Position numbers and translations under genes: made by a program. Shown piece after piece: positions 1 through 10,759 of a stretch of 64,000 nt of DNA. Location: contig NC_080425.1 of assembly GCF_029873635.1 (NCBI RefSeq), positions 39,993,390 through 40,057,389 of the forward strand, in the 5' to 3' direction. Below the pieces are notes generated by a model, which saw only the letters and a program-made list of their open reading frames with translations, did not search any database and was not told where the DNA came from. This DNA comes from Malania oleifera. Taxonomy: Eukaryota > Streptophyta > Magnoliopsida > Santalales > Ximeniaceae. The number at the start of each line of letters is the position of its first letter. Positions within the stretch are counted from its first letter, which is position 1.

Positions 1-654
1 GATTCAGATTCATACTGCAGTGATTCGGAGGTTGCTAACTTGTGCTTGATGGCGCACGGTGATGAGGTATTGTCTTCTTGCTCTTTATCTTTATATTATT
101 TTGATGATGATGATTGTGATTCTGATAGTATGCCCACTTATAAAGAATTGCAATATGAATATATTTGTGTATCAAAATTGCTAGATAAAATGACTAAGGA
201 AAATGATTCTTTGAAAAAGAAATGTGAAAATTATTTAAAACTTGTTGACATGGGAAAATCCGTTCATTATGCTTTGCAAGAAGAAAAGAATGTGAAAATG
301 ACTGAACTTGAAAGAAAATTGGAGGATAGCTCCAAAATTAGTTGTAAATTAACTGAGGGCCAACGCAATTTTGGAAAACTCCTTGGGGCCCGAAGAAACT
401 CTCTTAGTAAAGAAGGTATCAGATTTAATGGTTTTGAAAACGTGAGACGGCCTAACCTTTACTTGGGACATTTTACTCGAAAATCAAATTCCCAAATTCC
501 TCCTAAGGATCCTCGATGTCGATTGATATGTTTTAAATGTAAACAGATTGGTCACATTCAATTTGAATGTCCATTTAGAAATAAGCATGTAAAAATTAAA
601 AAGGTGTGGAGAGTTAAAGGTGAATCAGGAAGTAACCCCTTGGACCCAACATAA
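1..654 (+). pseudogene. copia gag, C-terminal part
   Basis: Frame 1 is open from base 1 to a TAA at 652-654, so the start lies left of the window. Gag packages element RNA into virus-like particles in the cytoplasm. An acidic Ser/Asp-rich stretch is followed by a Lys/Glu-rich segment likely to form a coiled coil. A CCHC zinc knuckle (CFKCKQIGHIQFEC, spacing C-X2-C-X4-H-X4-C) sits near the end. The normal linker into protease is lost: the frame shifts near 637 and the homologous sequence continues in another frame to the protease at 732. Confidence 0.8.
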
Positions 655-1012
655 TTTGGGGACCAGCATCAGTTACTTAAATATTTTTGCAGGTATGCTT
701 AAGGTCATCATCTTCCAAGGACAAATAGTACTTGGATAGCAGTTGCTCACGACACATGACTAGCGATAAGGCCAAGTTTGCATCCATCACTCCAAAGAAA
801 GGAGGATTCGTGACATTTGGGGACAACACAAAAGGGAAAATCATTGGTGTAGGTAAGGTTGGTAAGGAACCTTCTCTCGTTATTGATAATGTATTGTTTG
901 TTGATGGCTTGAAACATAATTTGTTAAGTATTAGCCAATTATGTGATAAAGGGTATAAAGTTTCTTTTGAAAATGATAAATGCATTATTGAGAGTAAATA
1001 TGATAATAAAGT
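655..1012 (+). pseudogene. copia protease / pre-integrase region, first half
   Basis: From about 732 the frame reads LDSSCSRHMT, the copia aspartic protease site region. The usual active-site triplet is D-S-G; here the glycine position is serine, so the enzyme would probably be inactive. Downstream residues such as LLSISQLCDKGYKV are typical of the linker to the pre-integrase domain. The frame is cut at 1012 by the family A solo LTR and resumes at 3053 in register once the insertion and one AAAGT copy are discounted. Confidence 0.75.
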
Positions 1013-2609
1013 AGTAACCACCTGCTATTTCTTTTCCAGTTCTTTTTTTTTTTTTTTTTATACTAAAAGATTTATAATGCTCTGATATCTACTAAACTAA
1101 ACCAAACCATCAACCTAAGCAGCAAGAAGCAGAATTCATATAAACACAATCAAGAAAATATACAATACCAAAGTGCTAAAAGATATTTCAAAATATACAT
1201 ATATGACTGCTTCCCAAAAAATACCCTCAACTGGGTTAGGGCTATACATAAATACTCTCAAAAATACTCACTCTACTGGAAGGGCAGTACTGAAGCCCCT
1301 CTATCTGCGAGCCTGATCTGCTCGCTTACCTAGATCACCTGAAAAATGTTAAAGTAATGGGATGAGCCAACACTCAGTAAGACGAAATATGCTATTGCTA
1401 GTGTGTGGAAAATGAGTTACAATACTGGGAAGATCTGTTTCTATGTAAACACATATAATTGAATCTGAAAATATAGTACAAATAATATAACAACCACCAT
1501 CCCATGTTGCTTAACATAACTGTATTTTTAGGTTTCTATACATAATACTTCTACTATACATAAGTACGCCCTCTGTTACTGTAAAACTGTATATGCATAT
1601 AATAGTTGAAAACTTCCTTGGATGGATGTATGTCATGATTTAACCCCTCATGATAGGGTTGTGCGGCCCGATGGCGGGATCTACCCTGGCTGGCCGACCA
1701 GGATAAACCACTATACTCCATCAGTCTAATCAGCCCTCCTCAAACCATATCTAATGGGGAGCTTGTCCACTCCTGGGCATTTGATCGACCTACTTACCAC
1801 GTATTATCTGAATAGGTGGTTGCACTCTATACTGAATATCTATATATAGCAATGGTACCGTGCTCTACTGTCTGATCCATCAGGGTCTGATACTAAATAA
1901 TACATTACTATATACAATCTATCTATTTTACCATGATTCTATAATATTTGTATTAACCATGACGCTGTGATAAACTATATCTGTATCAACTGTATTTCTG
2001 AAATGAACCGTAAAATTGTATGTCATGGTACTGGAAACTGTATAATCATGGTATTATGAAAATACTATAAAACATATTCCCTGTCTGTATAATCTGTAAA
2101 ACATAATCCTAAAAATACTATAAAAACATGTTTCTGTACTATATCCATATTCTCATGCCACATAGTAATTTAAAACAATTTTAAGCGCATTTGATAAATT
2201 GTATAAATTCCTGCTATGAAATAATAATCTAGTAAAAACATATAATTCATACTGAAATCATACTAGTATTACCTAGCATAGCATATTTCCCTTACCCGAT
2301 TTCTGCTAAAATCTCTCTACTATGAAGGGTCCTACACCCACAGGGTTCTCCACTCAATATCCTGAAAACTATATATCCCAGAACAAAAACATCATTATTT
2401 CTACATCTACTACATTTCCTACAACTGCTAGAAAACCAAATTTTTCTTAAAAGACCTTACCCTGAATTTAGGATGAAATCCAACTTCGTCCCACCGACGA
2501 TCCACTCTAGCAGACTTGGAGAGAATTTCCTCAGGAGCATCGTGGTAGCCTCAGATCGTAGATCCGGCGAACGACAAGGCTGAAATCGAAGAGAGATGGA
2601 GGTGGAGCC

Positions 2610-2613
<4 letters not shown>

Positions 2614-2656
<43 letters not shown>
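2614..2656. repeat. (GA)n microsatellite
   Basis: An uninterrupted GA run of about 43 bp inside the solo LTR, in what would be the transcribed leader downstream of the TATA box on the minus strand. Confidence 0.95.
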
Positions 2657-2660
<4 letters not shown>

Positions 2661-2700
2661 TGAATTTCAATGAATTTTCTATGTAAAAATCCAACTTTCA

Positions 2701-2957
2701 GCTATTTATAAAGTTGGATTCATCGATGAGACATGTCACCTCGTCGACGAGTCCTATAGAAAGTTTATTGACGAACCTGCACCCTCGTCGACGAATTTTA
2801 GACTTCCAAAAATCCCCTCTCAGTATCTTCTTGTCGACAAAACTTGTCTTCGTCGACGAGGCCCTCTTGTACTCTCATTGACGAATCCCCTATGTTTGTT
2901 GACGAGGACTTGATAAATTCTCCTGGTTATTACATCCCAAAGTGCAACGTCGTTGAC
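2701..2957 (-). promoter_or_regulatory. family A LTR core promoter with CGTCGACG site array
   Basis: On the minus strand a TATAAATA box lies at 2703-2710. Directly upstream (higher coordinates) is a row of palindrome-like sites related to CGTCGACGAG, at about 2721, 2741, 2767, 2785, 2831, 2850, 2876, 2897 and 2948. Several copies differ by C-to-T or G-to-A changes within CpG. The same arrangement occurs in the copy at 58981-61204. The function is inferred from position only. Confidence 0.6.
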
Positions 2958-3052
2958 TAACACAAAAGTCGGATGCCTCCTTCTGTTCTTATTTCCATTT
3001 CTACCTCTTTTTATTATTTAAATACCATTATTTTTCGGGGCATTTCAAAAGT

Positions 3053-4206
3053 ACTTTTTATTGCTGAATGTTATGAAAATGTATACACCACTAGTTTCTA
3101 TAATTTAACTTCTCAACAAGTTACATGCTTTTCTACAATAAACGAAACTAGTTGGTTGTGACATAGACACTTAGAACATGCTATTATGGACCATTTGTCA
3201 AAACTTGTAAAAAAGGATTTAGTTAAAAGCTTGCCAAAAAAACATTTTGTAAAAGATAAAATTTGTGATGTATGTCAAATGGGTAAGCAAACTAAATCAA
3301 GTTTTAATAAAAAGAAATTCATATCCACCACTAAACCACTTGAAATGCTACACTTAGACTTATTTGGTCCTAATCAAGTTCAAAGTCTTGGTGGAAAATT
3401 GTATGTTTTTGTTATTGTGGATGATTATTTTAGGTTCACGTGGGTGCTATTTCTTTCTCATAAAGATGAATCTTGTGAACAATTCATTAAGTTGTGTAGA
3501 AGAATTCAGAATGAAAAATGCTATAAAATCACATACATAAGAAGTGATAGGGGAATTGGATTCAAAAATAATGGCATAGAAAACTATTATGACCTAGAGG
3601 GCATTTCACATAATTTTTTTGCACCTAGGACCCCACAACAAAATGAAGTTGTAGAAAGAAAGAATAGGTCCTTGCAAGAAATGGGTAGGACAATGCTAAA
3701 AAGAACATAAGTTACCCAAATATTTCTGGGCCAAAACAGTGAACACTACTTGTTATGTAATGAACAGAGTATTAATCAGAACCTCACTTAATAAGACTCC
3801 ATATGAATTGTGGAACAACCATAGACCTAATATTTCCTATTTTCATGTTTTTGGTTGTAAATGCTTTGTACTTAGAGATAATGAGCACCTAGGGAAATTT
3901 GACTCCAAATATGATGAAGGTATTTTCCTAGGTTATTCACTTAACAGTAAAGCATATAGAGTTTTTAATAAAAGAACATTAACTGTTATTGAATCTATTC
4001 ATGCTGTGTTTGATGAATTTAATCCATTTTCTAAAAGAGATCATGAAGATGATATTGATATTAGAAAGAGACTAGATAAGCTATCTATTGAAAATAATGT
4101 GGACAAAATTCAGAAATCAATGATAAATCAATTGAAGAAAATAAAGTTGAAAATGAGATTCATGAACTGCCTAGGGATTGGGAATTCATTAGGAACCATC
4201 CTTTAG
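3053..4206 (+). pseudogene. copia integrase (pre-integrase zinc region, DDE core, C-terminal region)
   Basis: Integrase inserts element cDNA into the genome. The zinc-binding region (HRHLEHA then CDVC) starts near 3162, after a TGA at 3159-3161 where family members have Trp. The DDE core is visible: Asp in LDLFGP, Asp in RSDRG and Glu in NEVVERKNR, so all three catalytic residues are present. An extra A in the A-run near 3700 shifts the frame, causing a stop at 3708-3710, and the homology continues in the frame open from 3739. A second shift near 4120 moves the acidic linker out of frame before 4206. Confidence 0.85.
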
Positions 4207-4609
4207 ATCAAATTATACGTGAACCTTCACGTGGTGTAGCCACCTGATCTTCCTTAAGAAACCTAGTGAGTCATTTTGCATTTCTATCCCAAAAAGAACC
4301 AAAAAACATTAAGGAAGTCATAGAGGATGAATCTTGGGTAATGTCTATGCAGGAAGAGCTTAACCAATTTGAAAGAGGCAAAGTGTGGACCTTAGTTCCT
4401 AGGCCCGATGATCATACCATTATTGGAACTAAATGGGTTTATAGAAATAAAAAGGATGAAAATGGGGTAGTTACTAGAAACAAAGTTAGACTAGTTGCCC
4501 AGGGATATAATCAGGAAGAAGGGATAGATTTTGAGGAAACCTATGCTCCCGTAGCTCGAATGGAAGCCATTCATATGTTGCTTGCTTATGCTAGTTTTGT
4601 TAGAATTGG
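4207..4609 (+). pseudogene. copia reverse transcriptase, N-terminal part only
   Basis: From about 4266 the frame reads the start of a copia RT. It includes MQEELNQFERGKVWTLVPRP, TKWVYRNKKDE and RLVAQGYNQEEGIDFEETYA, typical of the finger domain. A TGA near 4244 breaks the linker just before it. The frame leaves homology after LLAYASF at about 4600, well before the catalytic YVDD motif. The rest of RT and RNase H of this element are not found in the window. Confidence 0.85.
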
Positions 4610-5490
4610 TGTATTCCCAAGAGAGGGGAGGGGTGAATTGGAATTTTAAACTTTCCTCCTAGATTAAGTCAGATGTCAATATGATTTGCCAACCTAGGAT
4701 TTTTCTATACAATCCCAAATGCACAGATAGATATAAGGAACGTAAATTAAATCATGCGCTTCATTCACACTATAACATACACGTGCAAAAATGTAAAGAA
4801 CACACATGAAATGTTATTGAGGCTCGACCAACTGTGCCTACGTCCTCGCCTCGGCTTACCAGCACAAGGATTACTAATATAAGCTCACTTAAAGGGTGGA
4901 GTGACACCGGTTACAACCAAGTCAATTAAAGGGGCTGACCTCAACAAACACGCCTTACCAGGATGACACACCTACCTTTCCTAACCGGGTCTAAGCCAAT
5001 TCGGGACTATTTGATAAGGTTAGTCTCCCTCTTCAGGTCTATGCCTGGAATACAAATGATATAGAAATTTCTGTACAAATAAAGTGTTTCTTACACTAAG
5101 CAAATATGTACCCATATGCTCAACTAAATAATGCACTCACAAATGATAGGATATTAAGCTCTAGTGAGACTCAGTTATCCGATGTGGTAACTCTCAACAG
5201 GATGTGAATCAATGTGTGTATGTGAGAGTAAGGCTTTTGATGTCAAGCCAATATTCTTATGATGTGATTAATCAAAAGCTTTTAATAGCGCTAACACATA
5301 TCTCAAATAATATTTCTCAAGTAATAAGCACAATGGATAATATGGTTTTTACGCTTGCTCAAAAGATTTTCATCAAAGCACAAATCAAGCTTATGAACAC
5401 TTGTAATGAGGATGCAAGGTTCCCAGCCACTCAAGGGTTTTTCCCAATCAAATATTTATGAGTGAAATATAATTAGAAAAACCTTAGTAA
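4610..5490 (-). mobile_element. inverted LTR-like fragment, unassigned copia family
   Basis: The copia RT frame ends at tgtattcccaagagagggg. This is the reverse complement of the kind of LTR end seen at 21630-21658 (cacccccctc...cttgggactaca), so the piece appears to be an LTR in minus orientation. The interior has no coding homology I recognise; the small ORF at 5204-5461 shows no motif. The right border, where Ogre-type RT sequence begins (about 5491), is an abrupt junction without visible duplication. The identity is inferred from the terminal motif alone. Confidence 0.4.
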
Positions 5491-6100
5491 ACCCCAAAAA
5501 ATGTACCCTCGGTGCTACATCCGGGAAGCTATTGGGGTTTATAATGAGTGAGAAAGGGATTGAGGTAGACCCTGACAAGGTTAAGGCCATTCAAGAGATG
5601 CCTACCAAAAGTCCGAAAAGGAGGTGCGAAGCTTCTTAGGTAGGCTCAACTACATTGCCCTGTTCATATCTCAATTAACCGCCACCTGTGAACCCATCTT
5701 CAAGCTGCTGAGAAAGAACAACCCAGAAAAGTGGAACGAAGAGTACCAAGTGGCATTCAAAAAAGTAAAGGAGTACCTCTTGAACCCCCCCAGTACTAGT
5801 GCCACCAGTGCCCGGAAGGTCGTTAATCTTGTACCTGGAGATTTTAGAAAACTCCATGGGTTGCATGTTGGGCTAGCATGATGAGACATGGAGAAAAGAA
5901 AGGGTCATTTATTACCTTAGCAAGAAGTTCACAGATTACGAGTCTAAGTACTCCGATCTGGAAAAAACATGTTGCGCTTTGGTATGGACGGTCAGTAGGC
6001 TGAGGCAATATACTCCACCTGGTTGATCTCCAAAATGGACCCAATCAAGTACGTGTTTGAAAAGCCCGCAGTAATTGGACGAGTAGCACAATGACAAATG
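5491..6100 (+). pseudogene. gypsy RT end and first RNase H domain, decayed
   Basis: Fragments of the RT thumb and the first (conventional) RNase H are recognisable: SEKGIEVDPDKVKAI, then RLNYIALFISQLTATCEP, KLLRKNNPEKWNEE and SKKFTDYESKYSDLE. They lie in at least three frames, so several indels have occurred. The same region reads continuously at 44975-45568 in the minus-strand copy. Confidence 0.75.
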
Positions 6101-6660
6101 TTGTTAACAGAGTATGATATTTCTTATGTCACCAAGAAAGCTATCAAGGGTAGTGTCATTGCAGAATACCTGGCTGAGAGGGCAGTGGAGGATTACCAAC
6201 CAATGGAGTTCAAATTCCCAGACCAAGATATCGACTCCATGACCCAGGAAGAAGAGGACCCCGAAAAATGGACGATGATGTTTGATGGGGCTGTCAATGT
6301 TTGAGGTCACGGAATAGGTGATGTGCTCATATCACCAGATGGGAAGCATTATCCAGTGGTAGCTAAGCTCATCTTTCCTTGTACCAACCACATAGTAGAA
6401 TACGAGGCATGCATATTGGGATTGCATGCTGCTATGAATCGAGGTGTCAAGCAATTAACGATAAGAGGAGACTCAACTTTGGTCATCCACCAGCTAATCG
6501 GAGAGAGGGAAACTCGAGATTTCGAGTTGGTGCCATATCGAGAGTACATTCAAAAGATGATAGAAGGGTTTGAAGTATCAGTTTCTCTCACACGCCAAGA
6601 GAGAACAACGTGATTCCTGATGCATTGGCCACAATGGCAGCTTTATTCCAAGTATAAGAA
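6101..6660 (+). pseudogene. gypsy second (archaeal-type) RNase H domain
   Basis: Tat-lineage elements carry a second RNase H after the first. Here MFDGAVNV, VLISPDGKHYPVVAKL, VEYEACILGLHAAM and IRGDSTLVIHQL are seen, corresponding to 44300-44872 in the complete copy. The region is broken by a stop at about 6302 and by a frameshift in the segment around 6580-6610. It would remove RNA from the RNA:DNA hybrid during replication if intact. Confidence 0.75.
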
Positions 6661-6663
6661 GGG

Positions 6664-7801
6664 TTGAAGATCGAAACCATCCATATTAGAGTACAGTCTA
6701 AACCCGCCCACTGCACGGTAATAGAGGAGGCCGACGGAAAATTGTGGTTTTATGATATCAAAACATACATCCAGAAAAATGAGTATCCCAAAGGGGTGAC
6801 CAATAATGATCGGAGGACTATCAAAAGGTTGGCCATGGGTTTCTTCTTGGATGGCGAAGTTTTGTACAAAAGAAATCATGACATAACCCCCCCTACGGTG
6901 CGTGGAGGCATAGGAGGCCTGACAATTCATGCATAAGGTTCACGAGGGAGTCTACGGTACCCATGCTGGAGGCCACTCATTGGCACGGAAAATACTTAGG
7001 AGCGGGTATTATTGGATGACCATGGAGAGAGATTGCATTGACTACGCTCGAAAGTGCCATAAGTGCCAAGTTTATGGTGATCGGATCCAAGTCCCACTAG
7101 CCCCGCTTCATGTTCTTTCTGCACCTTGGCCCTTTTCAGCCTGGGACATGGATGTGATCTGGCCGATAAGCCCAAAGGCCAGTAACAGACACCGTTTCAT
7201 CTTTGTGGCAATTGATGATTTTACTAAATGGGTAGAAGCCGCCTCGTACTCCAATGTCACACAGAATGTGGTAAGTCTTTTCATCAAAAGAGAGTTAATC
7301 TACCGGTACGGAATCCCTGAAAGAATAATCACGGATAATGCCAAGAACCTAAACAACGCAGTAATGACCAAGCTATGTAATCAGTTCAAGGTCAAGCACC
7401 ACAATTCAGTGCAGTATAGACCACAGATGAATGGGGTGGTGGAAGCAGCCAACAAAAACATTAAGAACATTTTGGAGAAGACAAAAGAAACTTACAGAGA
7501 TTGGCATGACAAGCTTCCATTCACCCTGATGGCTTACAGGACTACAGCCAGAACCTCCACAGGTGCTACTCCCTTCTCTTTGGTGTACAGGATGGAGGTG
7601 GTGGTCCATGTGGAAGTTGAAATCCCATCTCTAAGAGTTCTGAAAGAAGTAGATTTGGCTGAGGTAGAATGGGTACAATCCCGGTATAACCAGTTAAACT
7701 TGATCGAGGAGGAAAGGATGGCCGCCATGGCCTATGGACAATTGTACCAAAGAAGGATAATAAGAGCGTTCAACAGAAAAGTGCGGCCCCAACAATTTTA
7801 G
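6664..7801 (+). pseudogene. gypsy integrase, C-terminally truncated
   Basis: After a linker (6664-6928) the frame from 6929 reads an HHCC zinc domain (HKVHEG, HAGGH, CHKCQVYGD). The integrase core follows with Asp in WDMDVI, Asp in IITDNAKN and Glu in NGVVEAANKN. Homology stops at FNRKVRPQQF near 7800. The C-terminal portion present in the other copy (43064-43270, including the GDLVLKK start and the final strand region) is missing. The in-frame TGA just before the zinc domain is shared with the other copy. Confidence 0.85.
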
Positions 7802-8829
7802 GAGGGGAACCTAGTAGAATTAAAAAGTCCCCCATAAAAGGGAAAGCAAAAAAGAAGAAAATGCAGAAAAGGGTTAAAAGAAAAAAAAGAAAAAAGAAAA
7901 AAATAGGACACACTTGAGATGTGATCTTTGACCAAGGATGACCCCCTTTAAGATCAAACAAAATTTGAGCCTTGTTGTATCCTTTTCTTCTCAAACCAAT
8001 ACCCTAAGCCTACGCTATGGTCCAAATAAAAGTCTTAACCGAATTGGCATACATTGTTGTCTCAAATGATCTGTCAAACTCAATGTTGAGTCTGAATTAC
8101 GTAATGACCTGATCCTGAAAAGGTTCGTAGGCAGCTTGTTCAAAAGGATGAGTTCGGTCAAACTCTTGAAAAAATGTCTCACCCCAAACTAGGGCAGGAT
8201 TTGTTGCCTTGGGATGGGTTTTTGAGCCTTGGTTTCTTTATTTTTCTAAAAACCTAAATCCCTGAGCCTACGTTTCATCTCGATTCTTAAAGACCATCCA
8301 GAGATTGAAACATGAAGCAAAGCACCAAAATGAGCCTTGAGCAAACAATGGAACTAAGGGCACCATTCAACCTTATAGTACCAAAAAGGGCCAGTCTCCT
8401 TCTATTTGAAACTGGGGAAGTTGTCGCAAGAACAAGAGATTTAGTTTTCATAAATTAATGTCGATACCTTTAAGAACAAGGAATGCTGTTGTGAAACTTA
8501 TCTTTTTCCTGAATAAATTTTCAACGTAACAGAACAACTATTTCGTACAACTTGACGTCTTGATTCAACACATTAATGACATAAATGCATAATTATTCTC
8601 ATTATTAGGAGTCCCCCATTTATTGAGGTAAAAAATTAGGAACCCAATACACCAGGAGGGTGTTTAGGCACCAATGGGGAACCTGAAGCATGTCAAACAT
8701 CAGTAATGAAAGAATAACGGGTCAGATTCGGAGTACCCCTTCAAGTTTTGGGAATCATTGGAAGCGTTAGTGATTAACTACCGGGACAGGTTTTGAACAC
8801 TCCCTGATTTTTAAAGATCATGGAAAGTA

Positions 8830-9140
8830 CTAACAGCCAGACACTGGGGCAGATTTTGAGTATCTTTTGGAATCTGAAGTGCCGACAACCAGACACTGGG
8901 GCAGAATTTGAGCATCTTTCGGATTTTGAAGAAAGAACTAACAGCTAGACACTATAACAAATGTTGAGTATCTTTGGAAAGTACTAACAGTCAGACACTG
9001 GGGCAGATTTTGAGTGCCTGTGGAAATTTGAAAATGGTCAGAGCCGCGACAAGAAAACACTGGGACAGATTTCAAGATCCTTTTGGAATCTAAAATGCAG
9101 TAAAGACCAGTAGCCAATGAACGAAACCGGGGCAGTTGTT
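8830..9140 (+). repeat. imperfect repeats containing GGGGCAG
   Basis: The phrase cagacactggggcagattttgag recurs with changes at about 8838, 8890, 8992 and 9055, with a further ggggcagttgttgag at 9129. The repeats are spaced roughly 50-100 bp. The same phrase occurs inverted in the complete element at about 41450-41620. The GGGGCAG core matches the core of this family's polypurine tract. Confidence 0.7.
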
Positions 9141-9496
9141 GAGTTCCAATGGGGTGAAGTCGGGTACCGTCGTGTCAGACTAGAACTTAAAAGTGTGGCC
9201 AAGATCCCGGATCGAGAAGAAAGGCCTTGTATCCTCATACATTTCATGCATCCTCATGCATTTCATGCATTTAGGGAAAGGCATTCCCATTATAGGTAGC
9301 GACATACAGACATATCATGTAACGGGCATCATGTATATATAACAACATGCCCCTGCATTCAAGTATCACAATTTAATAACATGCATACATATAGCAGTAG
9401 AGCATCATTCATTATACTTGCCTGGTTGAATAAACTTTTGAATAATCCTTTCGCATCCTTGATCGAGCTATTTTTGTCTTTCCATCTTTGAAAACT

Positions 9497-9629
9497 GGGG
9501 GCAGCTGACCCCGAGGCACACAAAAAGTTACTGGGGCAGTTGACCCCAAACATTACGATAGATTTTGAAACTGGGGCAGCTGACCCCATGCACAGATTGA
9601 CATACTTTCAAATTGTGGCAGTTGACCCC
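9497..9629. repeat. GGGGCAGCTGACCCC repeats, four copies
   Basis: Near-palindromic copies of GGGGCAGYTGACCCC lie at 9497-9512, 9533-9547, 9573-9587 and 9616-9629, about 35-43 bp apart. Each could form a short hairpin. They resemble the PPT/LTR junction of the element (GGGGCAGCTGTAGACACCCC at 13251-13270). Confidence 0.75.
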
Positions 9630-10302
9630 AAGAATCAATTGAGGCATTAGTTTTTGAGTCTCAAAGTGGGTAATCTAAAGATAGCCAAAGAACCTCAAAA
9701 TTTCATTCCCAATTGATCATTCCCAGTGGAGCAATTTTTTTTAGGACTTAAAACCTTGCACATGAGCTTATTCTTCAAAAAGGAATCTCAAGATTTCTTT
9801 TCCGATTGATCATCCCTAGTAGGACAACTATATTTCAAAAAATAAAAAAAATAAAAATTAAAAATTAAAAATAATAATAAATTAAAAATCTCAAAGTAGT
9901 CATTTTTCCAACACAAGATTTCCTACCTAAAAGTTTTGGCTTGGGTCATCAAACCTGCCTTGGCTCGAATTATCACATCCACAGCCGACCATCATAGAGG
10001 TTTTGGGTCGTTGTACCCCCATGGCCCAAATTTCTACATCCACAGCAAACCCTTTGGAGGAAATTATAGCTCGGGTCGGTGTATCAGCATTATCTTGTAA
10101 GATTACAAAAACTAAACCAAAACTCTCCTAAAACTAAACCAGAGATTAAAAAAAAAAAAAAAAAAAAAGGAAGGGGGTGTACATTTACATGCCTCGTATG
10201 ACAACATAAACACATAACATCACGGCTTTTCATGCCTCTCCACTTCCCTTTTCAGGTTGAGAAACGAGAAGTCTAGCCTTTTCCATGCACTATGGTTTTG
10301 AG

Positions 10303-10759
10303 TCATTTATGCTCCCGCTGGATGTCCTCCCGGCTTTTCTCCAACTCGGCTATTTTAGGCTCGAGGTCGTTGGAGTAAATGGCCACCATTCTTCTCAAAT
10401 CCTCGACCTCCCATTTCAGCATCTTATTTTCTTGCCTTAAGTCCCTCATTTTTTTTTTGTTCCTCTTGGTATTTCCGCCATAAGAGGTAGACTTCATTTC
10501 TGAGGAGGGTCGCGGTTTCGTTCTGTTTCTGCCAACAACGAGCTAAGTGAGATGTCGAGGTCATTGCTTGGGTACTATGATAGAGTTCCTAGGTAGCTAC
10601 ACCGACATCAGACATCGTGGTCAGTACTGTCTCATTCCATAGCATTTCATCTTGAAACTGAGGAGAGAGCTGGAAGGAGCCAAGGACACTAGGATGAGAT
10701 GGCACCTCCGATGCCACATTCAAATCAGGAACCTGTTTAGAAGATGAAGCCACTGCCAT
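10303..10759 (-). pseudogene. antisense ORF of the Ogre element, broken copy
   Basis: On the strand opposite to gag-pol, an ATG at 10757-10759 starts a frame matching the 160-codon antisense ORF at 40188-40670. The shared beginning includes SSSKQVPDLNVA and the shared end includes RRMVAIYSNDLEPKIAELEK and REDIQREHK. It is broken by a TAG after SDVGVAT and by a frame change before the C-terminal coiled coil, which is open at 10303-10497. A conserved TTCTATTTAAAC-type sequence lies upstream at about 10890. It shows that the antisense frame existed before these two copies separated. Confidence 0.75.

Larger units (their letters stand above)
1013..3047 (-). mobile_element. solo LTR, family A copy 1
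   Basis: This is a 2,035-bp insertion without coding capacity inside the copia frame. The 5-bp AAAGT at 1008-1012 is repeated at 3048-3052, a target-site duplication of the length made by LTR-retrotransposon integrases. The copia reading frame resumes in register across it, which fixes the borders. The right end (cggggcatttca) matches the ends of the other two family A copies; the left tip is decayed (agtaacc in place of tgtaa). It aligns by eye with 58981-61204 through most of its right half (for example tccacaccaccagggttctcc-like and ccaccgacgatccact-like blocks). The sense strand is minus, judged from the TATA box. It is probably a gypsy LTR; the starts resemble those of Tekay-type chromoviruses, which is only a guess. 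Confidence 0.85.
1..4609 (+). mobile_element. Ty1/copia retrotransposon, SIRE/Maximus-like, partial and broken
   Basis: The segment carries copia domains in the copia order gag, protease, integrase, RT. The window opens inside gag, so the 5' LTR and the N-terminal half of gag lie outside it. The frame is interrupted by a solo LTR (1013-3047) and ends inside RT at about 4609, where an inverted LTR-like piece begins. Several nonsense and frameshift changes mean it cannot encode a working polyprotein. The gag style (Ser/Asp-rich stretch, coiled coil, CCHC knuckle, GARRNS-type motif) is that of SIRE/Maximus elements; the lineage call is by motif only. Confidence 0.85.
7802..10302 (+). other. 3' untranslated region of the + Ogre element, first part
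   Basis: No coding homology. It aligns by eye, inverted, with about 40830-43000 of the complete element (for example the blocks around ggcagcttgttcaaaaggatgagt and the 'ggcaccaatggggaacctgaagc' type text). It contains A/G-rich low-complexity at 7840-7905, an AT-rich run at 9838-9890, and repeated GGGGCAG motifs listed separately. Confidence 0.7.
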
